A stretch of DNA of 64,000 bases from UBA2421 sp002343075 (GCA_937982565.1 CALJLN010000021.1:1-64000); one strand, 5' to 3'. Positions 51,585 to 60,102 are shown, counted from the stretch's first letter. Numbers and translations: made by a program. Notes: generated by a model from the sequence alone, not told the origin.

Positions 51585-52253
51585 ATGACACCAGCACTAC
51601 TGGGTAAAAAAGTTGGCATGACTCGCGTCTACGATGAGAAGGGTACCATTGTGCCCGTGACCATCGTTCATGTGGAGCCGAACGTCGTCACGCAAGTAAA
51701 GACCGCCGACGGCAAAGACAAGTACAACGCGGTCCAGCTTGGCTATCTCTCAGTTGATCCGAAGCACAGCACGTTTCAGTTGATTGGCCACTGTGGCAAG
51801 CACGCTGGCACAGCTCCGAAGCGCTATTTCCGCGAAATTCGCCTGAAAGACGCAACCGATAAGACCGCCGGCGATGCCGTTGCGGTTGATTCGTTTGATG
51901 GCGTGCAATTCGTCGATGTTGTTGGTACCAGCAAGGGCAAGGGTTTTGCTGGTGTAATGAAGCGTTACAACTTCGGCGGCCAGCCGGCGTCGCACGGTAC
52001 GGAGCGTAAGCACCGCTCGCGAGGCTCGATCTGTTCATTCGCCAGCAACCGCGGTCACACTGGCAAGCCCAAGAAGGGCCTTAAGATGGCCGGCCACATG
52101 GGCGTAGACCAGGTGACCACGCGCAATCATCCGCTGGTTCGTATCGATAAAGAAAACAATTTGTTGTTGATCAAGGGAGCTTTGCCGGGACCAAACGGCG
52201 GGCTCATTTTTGTTCGCCGCAGTATTACGGCAAAAGTGAAGGCAGCTGAGTAG
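51585..52253 (+). CDS. rplC: 50S ribosomal protein L3
   Basis: A 222-residue protein from ATG 51585, preceded by GAAAGG. It opens TPALLGKKVGMTRVYDEKG and has the conserved GTSKGKGFAGVMKRYNFGGQPASHG and GSICSF region at the peptidyl-transferase-proximal loop. The frame is open back to 51462 but residues before 51585 have no L3 similarity. A leader of about 185 bp separates it from the rpsJ terminator and holds no recognised gene; it may contain a separate promoter or control element. Confidence 0.97.
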   Translation: MTPALLGKKVGMTRVYDEKGTIVPVTIVHVEPNVVTQVKTADGKDKYNAVQLGYLSVDPKHSTFQLIGHCGKHAGTAPKRYFREIRLKDATDKTAGDAVAVDSFDGVQFVDVVGTSKGKGFAGVMKRYNFGGQPASHGTERKHRSRGSICSFASNRGHTGKPKKGLKMAGHMGVDQVTTRNHPLVRIDKENNLLLIKGALPGPNGGLIFVRRSITAKVKAAE

Positions 52254-52306
52254 TTGCTGGTCATGGGTGGTCGGCTGTCATCGAGTGCAGCCATCGACCC
52301 GTGATC

Positions 52307-52341
52307 CTGGCAACTGGCAACTAACAACTGGCAACTGACAT
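52307..52341. repeat. CTGGCAA heptamer repeat before rplD
   Basis: Five consecutive 7-bp units (CTGGCAA twice, CTAACAA, CTGGCAA, CTGACAT) run into the rplD start codon. Upstream, GTTGCTGGTCATGGG at about 52252 and its near-complement ending at 52313 form a longer imperfect hairpin. Confidence 0.75.
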
Positions 52342-52954
52342 GTTAGACATACCAGTATTCAATCAATCCGGTCAGCAGGTAGACACCTTAAAGGTCGATC
52401 CGGCGAAGCTCGGTGGCGAAGTGCGCAAGGAACTGCTCAAGCAGGCGTTGGTGATGTATCACGCCAATCAGCGGCAGGGCACTGTGCAAACCAAGGCGCG
52501 CGGCGAAGTGGCCGGCTCGACCCGCAAGCTCTTCAAGCAAAAGGGGACCGGCAACGCCCGTACCGGTGGCATCCGAAACCCAATCAAAGTCGGCGGCGGA
52601 CACGCCAAGCAGAAGCGGCCCAAAGACTGGCGACAGGCCATGCCCAAGAAGGCCCGTCGGCTCGCAACCAAGAGCGCAATCCTTTCCAAGATTCAGGCTG
52701 GCGATCTGAAGCTGTTGACAGAAGTCAAGCTGGACGCGGTAAAGACCAAGACCGTTGCCACAATGTTTAAGTCGCTTGGCATCGATAGAAGCGTGCTGCT
52801 GGCGATTCCCGAAAAGCATGACACGCTTCAAAAGTCGGCCCGAAACATCGATCGCACGACGCTTACTACCGTCGAGCAATTGAATGTCTGGGACTTGCTC
52901 CGCAATCGCACACTCTTGATGACCAAGGCTGATTTTGAAAAGGTGCTGGCATAA
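52340..52954 (+). CDS. rplD: 50S ribosomal protein L4
   Basis: A 204-residue protein with the L4 exit-tunnel loop (KARGEVAGSTRKLFKQKGTGNARTGG split across residues about 50-75) and the C-terminal LNVWDLLRNRTLLMTKADFEKV. L4 in many bacteria also represses the S10 operon by binding its leader, which may apply here to the long rpsJ-rplC interval. The start codon is the end of a CTGGCAA heptamer repeat and has no Shine-Dalgarno sequence. Confidence 0.96.
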   Translation: MLDIPVFNQSGQQVDTLKVDPAKLGGEVRKELLKQALVMYHANQRQGTVQTKARGEVAGSTRKLFKQKGTGNARTGGIRNPIKVGGGHAKQKRPKDWRQAMPKKARRLATKSAILSKIQAGDLKLLTEVKLDAVKTKTVATMFKSLGIDRSVLLAIPEKHDTLQKSARNIDRTTLTTVEQLNVWDLLRNRTLLMTKADFEKVLA

Positions 52955-52971
52955 GCCGGACGAGGTAAACC

Positions 52972-53250
52972 ATGCTTTCCACTGAAGTCATCATCAAGCC
53001 GCTGATCACTGAGAAGAGCACGCACCAGTCGCAAACGCGCAACACATACGCGTTTCATGTGGCTGGAAAGGCCAGCAAGCTCGATATCAAGAAGGCGGTT
53101 GAGGAACTGTACAACGTTAAAGTCACCGATGTGCGCACAATGGTTCGCAAGGGCAAGGCCCGCCGAACCCGCGCCGGCTATGTGAATGAAACAAATGTGA
53201 AGCGTGCCCTGGTGAAGCTGCACGACGAATCGAAGATCGAACTGTTCTGA
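52972..53250 (+). CDS. rplW: 50S ribosomal protein L23
   Basis: A 92-residue protein with IIKPLITEKSTHQSQTRNTYAFHV, KKAVEELYNVKVTDVRTM and RKGKARRTRAGYV, the normal order for L23, a docking site at the tunnel exit for trigger factor and SRP. GAGG lies nine bases upstream of the ATG. Confidence 0.97.
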   Translation: MLSTEVIIKPLITEKSTHQSQTRNTYAFHVAGKASKLDIKKAVEELYNVKVTDVRTMVRKGKARRTRAGYVNETNVKRALVKLHDESKIELF

Positions 53251-53289
53251 TAGGAGTGGGCAACCAAGCGGAAGATAGGAAGCGGTGAT

Positions 53290-53324
53290 GACTGCTGACT
53301 GCCGACCGCGGACTGCCGACTGAA
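53290..53324. repeat. GACTGCC heptamer repeat before rplB
   Basis: GACTGCT, GACTGCC, GACCGCG, GACTGCC and GACTGAA follow one another in register and end five bases before the rplB ATG. No Shine-Dalgarno sequence is present. Confidence 0.75.
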
Positions 53325-53328
53325 AAAT

Positions 53329-54195
53329 ATGCCGATCAAGTTTTACAACCCGACATCGCCTGGCCGCCGACAGGGGTCGGTGATCGACTACAAGGCGGTT
53401 CTGACGAAGTTCAAGCCTGAGAAGTCGCTCGTCGTTGGCAAGCGCCGCGCCGGCGGGCGGAATCATCATGGGGTCATCACCGCCAAGCACCGCGGAGGCG
53501 GCAATAAGCAGCTTTATCGCCTGGTCGATTTTAAGCGGCTTAAGGATGATGTTCCGGCCAAGGTCGTTGCCATTGAGTATGACCCGAACCGATCCTGCTT
53601 TATCGCGCTGATTGAATACGGCGACGGACAAAAGTCGTACATTCTCGCCCCCAACGGTCTCAAGGTCGGTGCCACCGTGCAAAGTGGCAACACCGCTGAG
53701 CCGGAATTAGGCAATTGCATGCCACTGGCAAGCATTCCGGCAGGGCTTGAAGTTCACAATATCGAAATGAATCCCGGCCAAGGCGGCAAACTTGTTCGCA
53801 GCGCCGGTGGGGCAGCTCGGTTGAGTGCAAAGGAGGGCGAGTGGTCGGTTATCATTCTTCCTTCTGGGGAAATGCGCCGGTTGAAGAGCAAGTGCCGGGC
53901 AACTATTGGCCAGCTTGGGAATTTGGATTGGATTAATGTCAGCATCGGGAAGGCGGGTCGCAATCGGCATAAGGGCATTCGTCCGCACACGCGCGCAAAA
54001 GCCATGAACCCGATCGATCACCCGCTCGGCGGTGGCGAAGGTCGCAGCAATGGTGGTCGCCATCCTGTCAGCAAGACCGGCGTGCCCGCCAAGGGCGGCA
54101 TCACACGCAGCAAGAAGAAGAACAGCGAAAAATTGATTTTGCGTCGGCGTAAGTTTGGCAAGTTCCAGCAACGCCCGCAGGTCGTCAACATCTGA
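53329..54195 (+). CDS. rplB: 50S ribosomal protein L2
   Basis: A 288-residue protein, a little longer than the usual 273 to 276. It has PTSPGRRQGSVIDYK near the N-terminus, RNHHGVITAKHRGGGNKQLYR, and the functionally vital C-terminal NPIDHPLGGGEGRSNGGRHP with the histidine needed near the peptidyl-transferase centre. The C-terminus ends with a basic SKKKNSEKLILRRRKFGKF segment. Confidence 0.98.
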   Translation: MPIKFYNPTSPGRRQGSVIDYKAVLTKFKPEKSLVVGKRRAGGRNHHGVITAKHRGGGNKQLYRLVDFKRLKDDVPAKVVAIEYDPNRSCFIALIEYGDGQKSYILAPNGLKVGATVQSGNTAEPELGNCMPLASIPAGLEVHNIEMNPGQGGKLVRSAGGAARLSAKEGEWSVIILPSGEMRRLKSKCRATIGQLGNLDWINVSIGKAGRNRHKGIRPHTRAKAMNPIDHPLGGGEGRSNGGRHPVSKTGVPAKGGITRSKKKNSEKLILRRRKFGKFQQRPQVVNI

Positions 54196-54224
54196 TGAGT
54201 TATGCCTAGTGCCCTGAGTGCGTT

Positions 54225-54241
54225 CTGAATCCGGGATTCAG
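54225..54241. repeat. Short hairpin between rplB and rpsS
   Basis: CTGAATC-CGG-GATTCAG, a perfect 7-bp stem 30 bases before the rpsS start. Confidence 0.55.
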
Positions 54242-54270
54242 CATACAAGGTACGGTTTGAAGAGAGAACC

Positions 54271-54555
54271 ATGAGCAGAAGCGCAAAAAAAGGCCCGTAC
54301 GTTGACGAGAAGCTTTTCAGGAAAGTTTCTCACCTGAACGAAATGCGCAAGAAGCAGGTCATCAAGACCTGGGCGCGTGCTTGCACCATCATTCCTGAAT
54401 TTGTCGGGCACACGTTTGAGGTGCACAACGGCAACAGCTTCAAGAAGGTGTTTGCAACGGAAGACATGGTTGGACACAAGCTTGGCGAGTTTTCGCCAAC
54501 GAGGCAGTTTAAGGGCCACTCGGGTCGTAAGACCGACGCGGCACCGGGTCGGTAG
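54271..54555 (+). CDS. rpsS: 30S ribosomal protein S19
   Basis: A 94-residue protein with SRSAKKGPYVDEKL, KTWARACTIIPEFVGHTFEVHNG and GEFSPTRQFKGHSGRKTD, all standard for S19 in the 30S head, where it forms a complex with S13. Length is normal. Upstream AAGAGAG is a weak ribosome binding site. Confidence 0.97.
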   Translation: MSRSAKKGPYVDEKLFRKVSHLNEMRKKQVIKTWARACTIIPEFVGHTFEVHNGNSFKKVFATEDMVGHKLGEFSPTRQFKGHSGRKTDAAPGR

Positions 54556-54623
54556 TGAATTTTTTTCAGGTCGCCCGCACGTTCCGGGTTGACCAGCAAG
54601 TTTGATTGCAAGTTGAGGCAGCT

Positions 54624-54974
54624 ATGCCATTTGAAGCCAAACATCGATATGCCCGCATCGCTCCGCGCAAGGCGCGGTTGGTGATGGACATGATTCGCGG
54701 TCGAGACGTCGATGACGCCATCACCATGCTGAAGTTCGCCAAGCAGCGGTCAAGTGTGTTGATCGAGAAGGTCGTGCGATCAGCCGTCGCCAACGCGATC
54801 GAGCAGGATACAGCAGTGCGGCGCAACTCGCTGTACGTTGCCAAGGCTTGGGTTGATCCGGGGCCGATCATGAAGCGGTTTCAGCCGAAGGATCGCGGGA
54901 AGGCGTATTCGATTCAGAAGAAGACGAGCCATTTGGTGGTCATCGTGGACGAACGGACGGAAGCCGCAGCTTAA
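54624..54974 (+). CDS. rplV: 50S ribosomal protein L22
   Basis: A 116-residue protein from ATG 54624, preceded by TTGAGGCAG. It has KHRYARIAPRKARLVMDMIRG, KQRSSVLIEKVVRSAVANAIE and the tunnel-loop region PIMKRFQPKDRGKAYSIQKK, then TSHLVVIVDE. L22 lines the exit tunnel with L4. Confidence 0.96.
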   Translation: MPFEAKHRYARIAPRKARLVMDMIRGRDVDDAITMLKFAKQRSSVLIEKVVRSAVANAIEQDTAVRRNSLYVAKAWVDPGPIMKRFQPKDRGKAYSIQKKTSHLVVIVDERTEAAA

Positions 54975-55037
54975 GGAGAATGCGGGTTGAGGCCTTTGGA
55001 GTGCGGATTGAGATAATCTGAACTCGGATAGACCTGA

Positions 55038-55047
55038 ATCCGGATTA
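55038..55047. repeat. Palindrome AATCCGGATT before rpsC
   Basis: A perfect 10-bp palindrome seven bases before the rpsC ATG, in a spacer with further CGGAT/ATCCG copies. No Shine-Dalgarno sequence is seen. Confidence 0.5.
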
Positions 55048-55053
55048 GTTTCG

Positions 55054-55752
55054 ATGGGTCAAAAAGTAAATCCAATTGGATTCCGAACGGGTATCACTGA
55101 AGACTGGAAGAGCAAGTGGTACGCGCCGAAGTTCGCGTACGGCACCTTTCTCGTCGAAGATTTCAAGCTGCGCCGATTTATTGATCAGCGACTAAACCGC
55201 CGGCCCCCGTTTGCCGCGGTGAGCGATATTCTGATCGAACGGACTCGGGAAGAGGTGACGGTAACAATCCGCACCGCCCGTCCCGGATTGGTGATCGGGC
55301 CCAAGGGGGCAGAAGTCGACAAACTCCGCGAAGAGTTGGAAGACATGATCGGGCGTAAAGTCGCGCCGATCAAGGTCATTGAAATCAAGAATCCCGATCT
55401 TAATGCTCAGTTGGTGGCTGAGGCGATTGCAGAACAGCTCAAGAAGCGTGCCGCGTTTCGCCGCGTGTTGAAGCAGCGGACGGAAGCCACCATGCAAGCT
55501 GGTGCCAAGGGCATCCGGATCGGGGTATCGGGCCGGTTGGGCGGGGCGGAAATCGCTCGCTCGGAGAAGACGACTGTCGGTTCGGTCCCGTTGACTACGC
55601 TCCAGGCAAATGTGGACTACGGGTACGCAATCGCGTTCACAACCTATGGCGCAATTGGCGTGAAGTGCTGGATTTACCGTGGCATGTACGGTGAAGAAGT
55701 GCTCGAAACAGATGTACGCCCGGGTGGCGCACTCCGTCGCGGAAGACGTTGA
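55054..55752 (+). CDS. rpsC: 30S ribosomal protein S3
   Basis: A 232-residue protein with GQKVNPIGFRTGITEDWKSKW at the N-terminus, a KH RNA-binding domain with RPGLVIGPKGAEVDKLREEL, and the C-terminal GAKGIRIGVSGRLGGAEIAR plus VDYGYAIAFTTYGAIGVKCW. S3 forms the mRNA entry site helicase with S4 and S5. Length is normal. Confidence 0.97.
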   Translation: MGQKVNPIGFRTGITEDWKSKWYAPKFAYGTFLVEDFKLRRFIDQRLNRRPPFAAVSDILIERTREEVTVTIRTARPGLVIGPKGAEVDKLREELEDMIGRKVAPIKVIEIKNPDLNAQLVAEAIAEQLKKRAAFRRVLKQRTEATMQAGAKGIRIGVSGRLGGAEIARSEKTTVGSVPLTTLQANVDYGYAIAFTTYGAIGVKCWIYRGMYGEEVLETDVRPGGALRRGRR

Positions 55753-55855
55753 TGCCGGGAGTGAAGCTAGTTTGTCGTGTGGAGTTGCAGTAGCGCAATC
55801 ATGGGCCTGAAGCCCGGCACCTTACGGTGCAGATAACGACTGGTCAGGTGATGTT

Positions 55856-56278
55856 ATGGCAATGATGCCAAAACGAGTGAAGTTTCGAAAAAGCCAGCGA
55901 GGCAAGAATCGCGGAAACGCCAGCCGTGGCAACACGGTCTCGTTCGGCGAGTTTGGGCTTCAATCGCTCGAACACGCCTGGGTAACAGCCCGGCAAATCG
56001 AAGCCGGCCGCGTAGCGGTCAGCCATTACCTCCGCCGCGAGGGTCGGCTGTTCATCCGTGTGTTTCCGCACAAGCCAGTGTCGGCCAAGCCGCTTGAAGT
56101 GCGCATGGGTAGCGGTAAAGGCGAGCCAGAATTCTGGTGTGCGGTGGTGAAGCCCGGGACCGTGATGTTTGAGATCGCCGGAGTCGATGAAGTGACCGCG
56201 AAGCGTGCTTTGGCACGTGTCGCGCACAAAATGCCCGTCACCACTCGGTTTGTGGTGCGGCGTCACGCCGTGGCTTAG
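55856..56278 (+). CDS. rplP: 50S ribosomal protein L16
   Basis: A 140-residue protein with PKRVKFRKSQRGKNRGNASRG, FGEFGLQSLEHAWVTARQIEA and the RMGSGKGEPEFWCAVVKPG loop that contacts the A-site tRNA. Normal length. The 103-bp spacer before it contains no recognised element. Confidence 0.97.
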   Translation: MAMMPKRVKFRKSQRGKNRGNASRGNTVSFGEFGLQSLEHAWVTARQIEAGRVAVSHYLRREGRLFIRVFPHKPVSAKPLEVRMGSGKGEPEFWCAVVKPGTVMFEIAGVDEVTAKRALARVAHKMPVTTRFVVRRHAVA

Positions 56279-56305
56279 GAGATTGGTCAGATTTGAGAGG
56301 ACAAC

Positions 56306-56527
56306 ATGGCCACGAAGAAGACAAAAGAGAAACAGGGATTCAAAGACAAAGAGACCCCCGCGTTGGCCGAGGAGTTGAAGGGTCTGCGTAGAAAGCTCTT
56401 TGAATTGCGCACGCAGGCTGTTACCGAGAAGGTCGAGGACACGACCCAGTTTCGAAAGAACCGTCGGGATGTGGCCCGGATTTTGACCGCCCTTCGGCAG
56501 CGTGCACCGCAGACGACCGCTAAGTGA
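56306..56527 (+). CDS. rpmC: 50S ribosomal protein L29
   Basis: A 73-residue protein with a short Lys-rich N-terminus, ALAEELKGLRRKLFELRTQAVTEK and FRKNRRDVARILTALRQR, the two-helix L29 hairpin. GAGGA lies upstream. Normal for the family. Confidence 0.93.
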   Translation: MATKKTKEKQGFKDKETPALAEELKGLRRKLFELRTQAVTEKVEDTTQFRKNRRDVARILTALRQRAPQTTAK

Positions 56528-56618
56528 GGCAGTGCTAGCCTGTGCGTTGGTGCGGCAGGCGAGTTGAGTGAGCATGACGGGATCGCGTCGCGTTTGACGC
56601 ACTGATTTGAGAACAGAT

Positions 56619-56954
56619 ATGGCAACCGCAACCGAACAATCCAAGCGACCACTCCTACGTAAAATCGTCGGTGTTGTTGCTTCAGACAAGACTAACAAGA
56701 CCCGGAAGGTTCTGGTCGAGTACCAGACTATGCACCCAAAGTATGGCAAGTATATGAAGCGCCGTACCGTGCTTCATGTTCATGATGAAGCCAATGAAAG
56801 CCGCGAGGGCGACCGGATTGAAGTTGCCGAGTGTCGCCCGCTGAGCAAGACCAAACACCATCGTCTTCTGCGCATCGTTGAGAAGGCACCGGAGAAGGCC
56901 GTGCAGGTGTCAGCAGAGGAAGTGATGACCGGAAAAGCGCCGGAGCAGCGTTAA
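56619..56954 (+). CDS. rpsQ: 30S ribosomal protein S17
   Basis: A 111-residue protein with KIVGVVASDKTNKTRKVLVEY and RRTVLHVHDEANESREGDRIEV followed by ECRPLSKTKHHRL, the OB-fold core of S17. It has a C-terminal extension of about 25 residues (KAPEKAVQVSAEEVMTGK) beyond the usual 84 to 90. No Shine-Dalgarno sequence is seen. Confidence 0.95.
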   Translation: MATATEQSKRPLLRKIVGVVASDKTNKTRKVLVEYQTMHPKYGKYMKRRTVLHVHDEANESREGDRIEVAECRPLSKTKHHRLLRIVEKAPEKAVQVSAEEVMTGKAPEQR

Positions 56955-56978
56955 AGGAGATTGGCAGTCCCTGATCAC

Positions 56979-57023
56979 GAATTGCGAAAGGTTGTGCGAA
57001 AGTTGTTCCGCCGCTCGCAATTC
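56979..57023. repeat. Inverted repeat between rpsQ and rplN
   Basis: GAATTGCGA at 56979-56987 and TCGCAATTC at 57015-57023 are perfect complements with a 27-base loop that contains a further TGCGAAAG copy. It ends 28 bases before the rplN start. Confidence 0.55.
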
Positions 57024-57050
57024 AGGATTTGAGATTCTCAATAAACGAAG

Positions 57051-57437
57051 ATGATTCAGCAGCAAACGTACCTCGATATTGCAGACAACACCGGCGCAAA
57101 AGAAGCCATGTGCATCAAGGTGCTGCACGGGTCGACGCCGCGCGGCAAGTTTAAACGCAAGGTGGCGACTGTGGGTGATGTAATCATCTGCGCCGTGAAG
57201 AAGACGCTGCCTGGCGGTGATGTGAAGCAGGGTTCGATCATTCGCTGTGTGGTGGTTCGCACCAAGCAGCCAACGCGCCGCCCTGATGGAAGCTATGTGC
57301 GATTCGATCGCAACGCTGCCGTCACGATCAGCGCTGAGAATGAGCCGGTCGGCACCCGAATCTTCGGTGCCGTCGCCCGCGAACTGCGTGACAAGAATTT
57401 TATGAAGATTGTATCGCTGGCCAGCGAGGTGGTTTGA
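57051..57437 (+). CDS. rplN: 50S ribosomal protein L14
   Basis: A 128-residue protein with MIQQQTYLDIADNTGAKEAM, VGDVIICAVKKTLPGG, YVRFDRNAAVTISAENEPVG and RIFGAVARELRD. Slightly longer than the usual 122. Its stop is one base before the rplX ATG, so translation is probably coupled. Confidence 0.97.
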   Translation: MIQQQTYLDIADNTGAKEAMCIKVLHGSTPRGKFKRKVATVGDVIICAVKKTLPGGDVKQGSIIRCVVVRTKQPTRRPDGSYVRFDRNAAVTISAENEPVGTRIFGAVARELRDKNFMKIVSLASEVV

Positions 57438-57438
57438 G

Positions 57439-57765
57439 ATGAGACACCGAATTAAATCAGGCGACGTCGTGATGGTGATCGCCGGTGCAGACAAAGGTAA
57501 GACGGGCCGCGTGATGCGGATTCTGGTTGACCGAAATCGTGTTGTGGTCGAAGGAATCAACCGCGTCTGGAAGCACGTCCGGCCAAACCAGCGTAACCCG
57601 CAAGGCGGGCGTATTCAGAAGGATGCTCCGATCCACATGAGTAACGTCATGCCGATCGATCCATCCACGGGCAAGGGAACGCGCGTCCGATTCCAGGAGA
57701 GAGACGGCAAGAAGCACCGGACCAGCACCCGCGGAACCGATCTGGGTGTTGTAGGCCTGAAGTAA
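57439..57765 (+). CDS. rplX: 50S ribosomal protein L24
   Basis: A 108-residue protein from ATG 57439 with the KOW motif KSGDVVMVIAGADKGKTGRV, then EGINRVWKHVRPNQRNPQGG and the C-terminal RTSTRGTDLGVV. L24 starts 50S assembly. The open frame reaches back into rplN, but the ATG next to the rplN stop fits the family. Confidence 0.95.
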   Translation: MRHRIKSGDVVMVIAGADKGKTGRVMRILVDRNRVVVEGINRVWKHVRPNQRNPQGGRIQKDAPIHMSNVMPIDPSTGKGTRVRFQERDGKKHRTSTRGTDLGVVGLK

Positions 57766-57842
57766 CTGTAGTAGCAGAAACAGTTTGCAATTTTGTGCAG
57801 TTTGTAATTTAGCCGCGTCAGATTCGACGCGAGGCAAAAGCC

Positions 57843-58544
57843 ATGGCAAAAGACGACAACAAAAAGGGTGCCAAGCCGACCGCAGAGCAGATCGCGGCGA
57901 GAAAAGCGGCGGCGGCAGCGGCGAAAAAGAAGGTGGATGTCTCGGGCGCCGATGACGACGGCCCGGCACTCCCCGCACCGCCGGCGCGACTCTTTGGCTT
58001 TTACAACGAGAAGGTCGTTCCGGCGCTGCAGCAAAAGCTGGGCGTGAAGAATAAGCTCGCTATTCCCCGGCTGGAGAAGATCGTCATCAGCATGGGCCTG
58101 GGTAAGGCAATGACGAGCGGCGAGAAAGTGAAGATGGATCAAGCCGAGCGCGAACTGGCGACGATTGCTGGTCAACGTCCGGTTCGATGCAAAGCCAAGA
58201 AGAGCGTTGCCAACTTCAAGGTGCGTGAAGGCATGGAGACGGGCTTGAAAGTCACACTGCGCGGCACGCGCATGTATGAGTTTCTCGACCGGATGATCAC
58301 CTTGGCATTCCCGCGGGTGAAGGACTTCCGCGGGGTGAACCCCAACGGCTTTGACAAGAGCGGCAACTATAATTTCGGCTTTACCGAACAGACCGTCTTC
58401 CCCGAGATCGATGGCGCCGCAGTCACGTTTCAGCAGGGAATGAACATCACCGTGGTCACGACCGCGGCAAGCGTTGATCATGGCAGGGAATTGCTCAAGC
58501 AGTTTGGCTTTCCTTTCCGGACGGACGAAAAGGACAAGAATTAG
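57843..58544 (+). CDS. rplE: 50S ribosomal protein L5 with N-terminal extension
   Basis: A 233-residue protein. The core from about residue 50 has PRLEKIVISMGLGKAM, RPVRCKAKKSVANFKVREG, RVKDFRGVNPNGFDKSGNYNFG and the final helix, as in 180-residue L5 proteins. The first 50 residues (KDDNKKGAKPTAEQIAARKA and onward, Lys/Ala-rich, then a Gly/Pro-rich stretch) are extra. GAGGC lies nine to ten bases before the ATG, so the extension is probably translated. L5 binds 5S rRNA and contacts the P-site tRNA elbow. Confidence 0.95.
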   Translation: MAKDDNKKGAKPTAEQIAARKAAAAAAKKKVDVSGADDDGPALPAPPARLFGFYNEKVVPALQQKLGVKNKLAIPRLEKIVISMGLGKAMTSGEKVKMDQAERELATIAGQRPVRCKAKKSVANFKVREGMETGLKVTLRGTRMYEFLDRMITLAFPRVKDFRGVNPNGFDKSGNYNFGFTEQTVFPEIDGAAVTFQQGMNITVVTTAASVDHGRELLKQFGFPFRTDEKDKN

Positions 58545-58629
58545 TTCAAAGGCTGATCGCTGGTGGGTTCGGCCGGGTAACACCGCCTGTCCCAGAGGTC
58601 ACTTCAGCAAAACAGTAACTGGAATCGAT

Positions 58630-58899
58630 ATGGCAACCAAAGCCTGGATAAGTAAACAGAAGCGACGCGAAGCACTTTCCAAGAAGTTTGCCGAGGTTCG
58701 TCGGCAGTTGAAGAAAGAGCGAAACTATGCCGCCTTGGCAAAGCTCCCGCGTGACAGCTCGCCGACCCGCAGCCACAACCGCTGTGAGTTGACTGGCCGG
58801 AGTAAGGCTGTGCTTCGTAAGTTTAAGGTGAGCCGAATCATGCTCCGCGAGTTGGCCCTTGCGGGAAAGATTCCGGGATTGAAGAAGGCAAGCTGGTGA
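58630..58899 (+). CDS. rpsN: 30S ribosomal protein S14 (zinc-independent form)
   Basis: An 89-residue protein with ATKAWISKQKRREALSKKF, the RDSSPTRSHNRCELTGRSKA segment and LRELALAGKIPGLKKASW. It is the longer form without the CxxC-CxxC zinc site. A frame open upstream from 58474 is not part of the protein. No Shine-Dalgarno sequence is evident; GGAATCGAT precedes the ATG. Confidence 0.96.
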   Translation: MATKAWISKQKRREALSKKFAEVRRQLKKERNYAALAKLPRDSSPTRSHNRCELTGRSKAVLRKFKVSRIMLRELALAGKIPGLKKASW

Positions 58900-58903
58900 G
58901 GAA

Positions 58904-58997
58904 CTGCCAATTGCCAATCGCTCGGCGTGACCTCAAGAGCAGGCACCGGCGGTTGCAAATCGGCTTATATCGGCAATTGGAAATTGGAAATCGGCAA
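58904..58997. repeat. Heptamer repeats and hairpin between rpsN and rpsH
   Basis: CTGCCAA and TTGCCAA at 58904-58917 face TTGGAAA, TTGGAAA and TCGGCAA at 58977-58997. The two sides are partly complementary and could pair across about 60 bases. The right side runs directly into the rpsH start codon. Confidence 0.7.
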
Positions 58998-59398
58998 TGA
59001 ATAATCAAGATCCCATCGCGGACATGCTGACGCGAATTCGCAACGCCAACCGGGTTGGACGCCTCTTTGTCCAAATTCCCAAGAGCAAGATCTGCACCGG
59101 CATTGCGCAGGTGCTAAAGGATGAAGGCTACATCGCGGAGTTTGACCCGATCGACGATCCAAACAAGCAGGGTCAGCTTCGCATCAAGCTCAAGTATGCG
59201 TTGAATGGCGATAAGGTCATTCACCTCATTGAACGCGCGAGCAAGCCAGGTCGTCGGCTCTACAAGGGTGTGGGTGAACTCCCCCGCGTGTTGAATGGCA
59301 TGGGAATCGTCGTGATCAGCACGAGCAAAGGTGTGATGAGCGACCGCAAGGCGCGTGAGGCCAATGTCGGTGGTGAGTTACTTTGCACGGTGAGCTGA
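58997..59398 (+). CDS. rpsH: 30S ribosomal protein S8
   Basis: A 133-residue protein with DPIADMLTRIRNANRVGR, PKSKICTGIAQVLKDEGYI and the C-terminal GIVVISTSKGVMSDRKARE plus NVGGELLC. It binds the central domain of 16S rRNA; in many bacteria it also represses spc translation. Normal length. No Shine-Dalgarno sequence, the repeat abuts the ATG. Confidence 0.97.
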   Translation: MNNQDPIADMLTRIRNANRVGRLFVQIPKSKICTGIAQVLKDEGYIAEFDPIDDPNKQGQLRIKLKYALNGDKVIHLIERASKPGRRLYKGVGELPRVLNGMGIVVISTSKGVMSDRKAREANVGGELLCTVS

Positions 59399-59465
59399 GC
59401 GACGGTCGGAAGAACCAGCGAGTGACAACCTAGTTCGTAGTGGCAATTGATGATTCGAGTTGAAC

Positions 59466-60029
59466 ATGAGCAGAATTGGTAAAAAACCTGTCCCCGTCGG
59501 TAAGGCTAAGGTCAGCATCAATGGCCAAAAGGTCAACGTCGAAGGACCCAAGGGCAAGCTTGAGCTGAACGTTCACCCATCGATCAAGGTGGAATTGAGC
59601 GGCTCTGAAGTTGCCGTCGCTCGGCCGGATGATCAGCGTCAAAGTAAGGCCCTGCATGGCCTGACGCGCGCGCTCCTGGCGAACATGATCGAAGGCGTTA
59701 CCAATGGATACAAGATCACCCTGGAACTCCGAGGTGTCGGCTACAAGGCTGACATGAAGGGGAAGAACCTGGTGCTGTCGGTCGGCTTCGCTAATCAGGT
59801 CGCAGTTTCCATTCCCTCGGGTGTTGCTGTGAAGGTCGACCCCGGTCAGGGCGAGATCACGAATAAGATTGTTGTTGAAGGCCCCGATAAGCAGGCCGTC
59901 GGAAACTTCGCCGCCGAGGTGCGTAAGATTCGCAAACCCGAGCCGTACAAGGGCAAGGGCATTCGCTACGAAGGCGAAGCAGTCAAGATCAAGCCGGGCA
60001 AGGCCTTTGCCGGTGCGGGTGCAAAGTAG
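59466..60029 (+). CDS. rplF: 50S ribosomal protein L6
   Basis: A 187-residue protein from ATG 59466 with SRIGKKPVPVGKAKVSI, HGLTRALLANMIEGVTNGY, GVGYKADMKGKNLVLSVGF and KIRKPEPYKGKGIRYEGE, the two-domain L6 fold near the factor-binding site. A slightly earlier ATG at 59460 is possible. Confidence 0.97.
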   Translation: MSRIGKKPVPVGKAKVSINGQKVNVEGPKGKLELNVHPSIKVELSGSEVAVARPDDQRQSKALHGLTRALLANMIEGVTNGYKITLELRGVGYKADMKGKNLVLSVGFANQVAVSIPSGVAVKVDPGQGEITNKIVVEGPDKQAVGNFAAEVRKIRKPEPYKGKGIRYEGEAVKIKPGKAFAGAGAK

Positions 60030-60102
60030 TGTTCGCGTGAGATGTATTGTGGGTTCAACTGCGGTTTCGATTCGCAGCGTGGCCGCTAGAGGTTGAGCAA
60101 AG

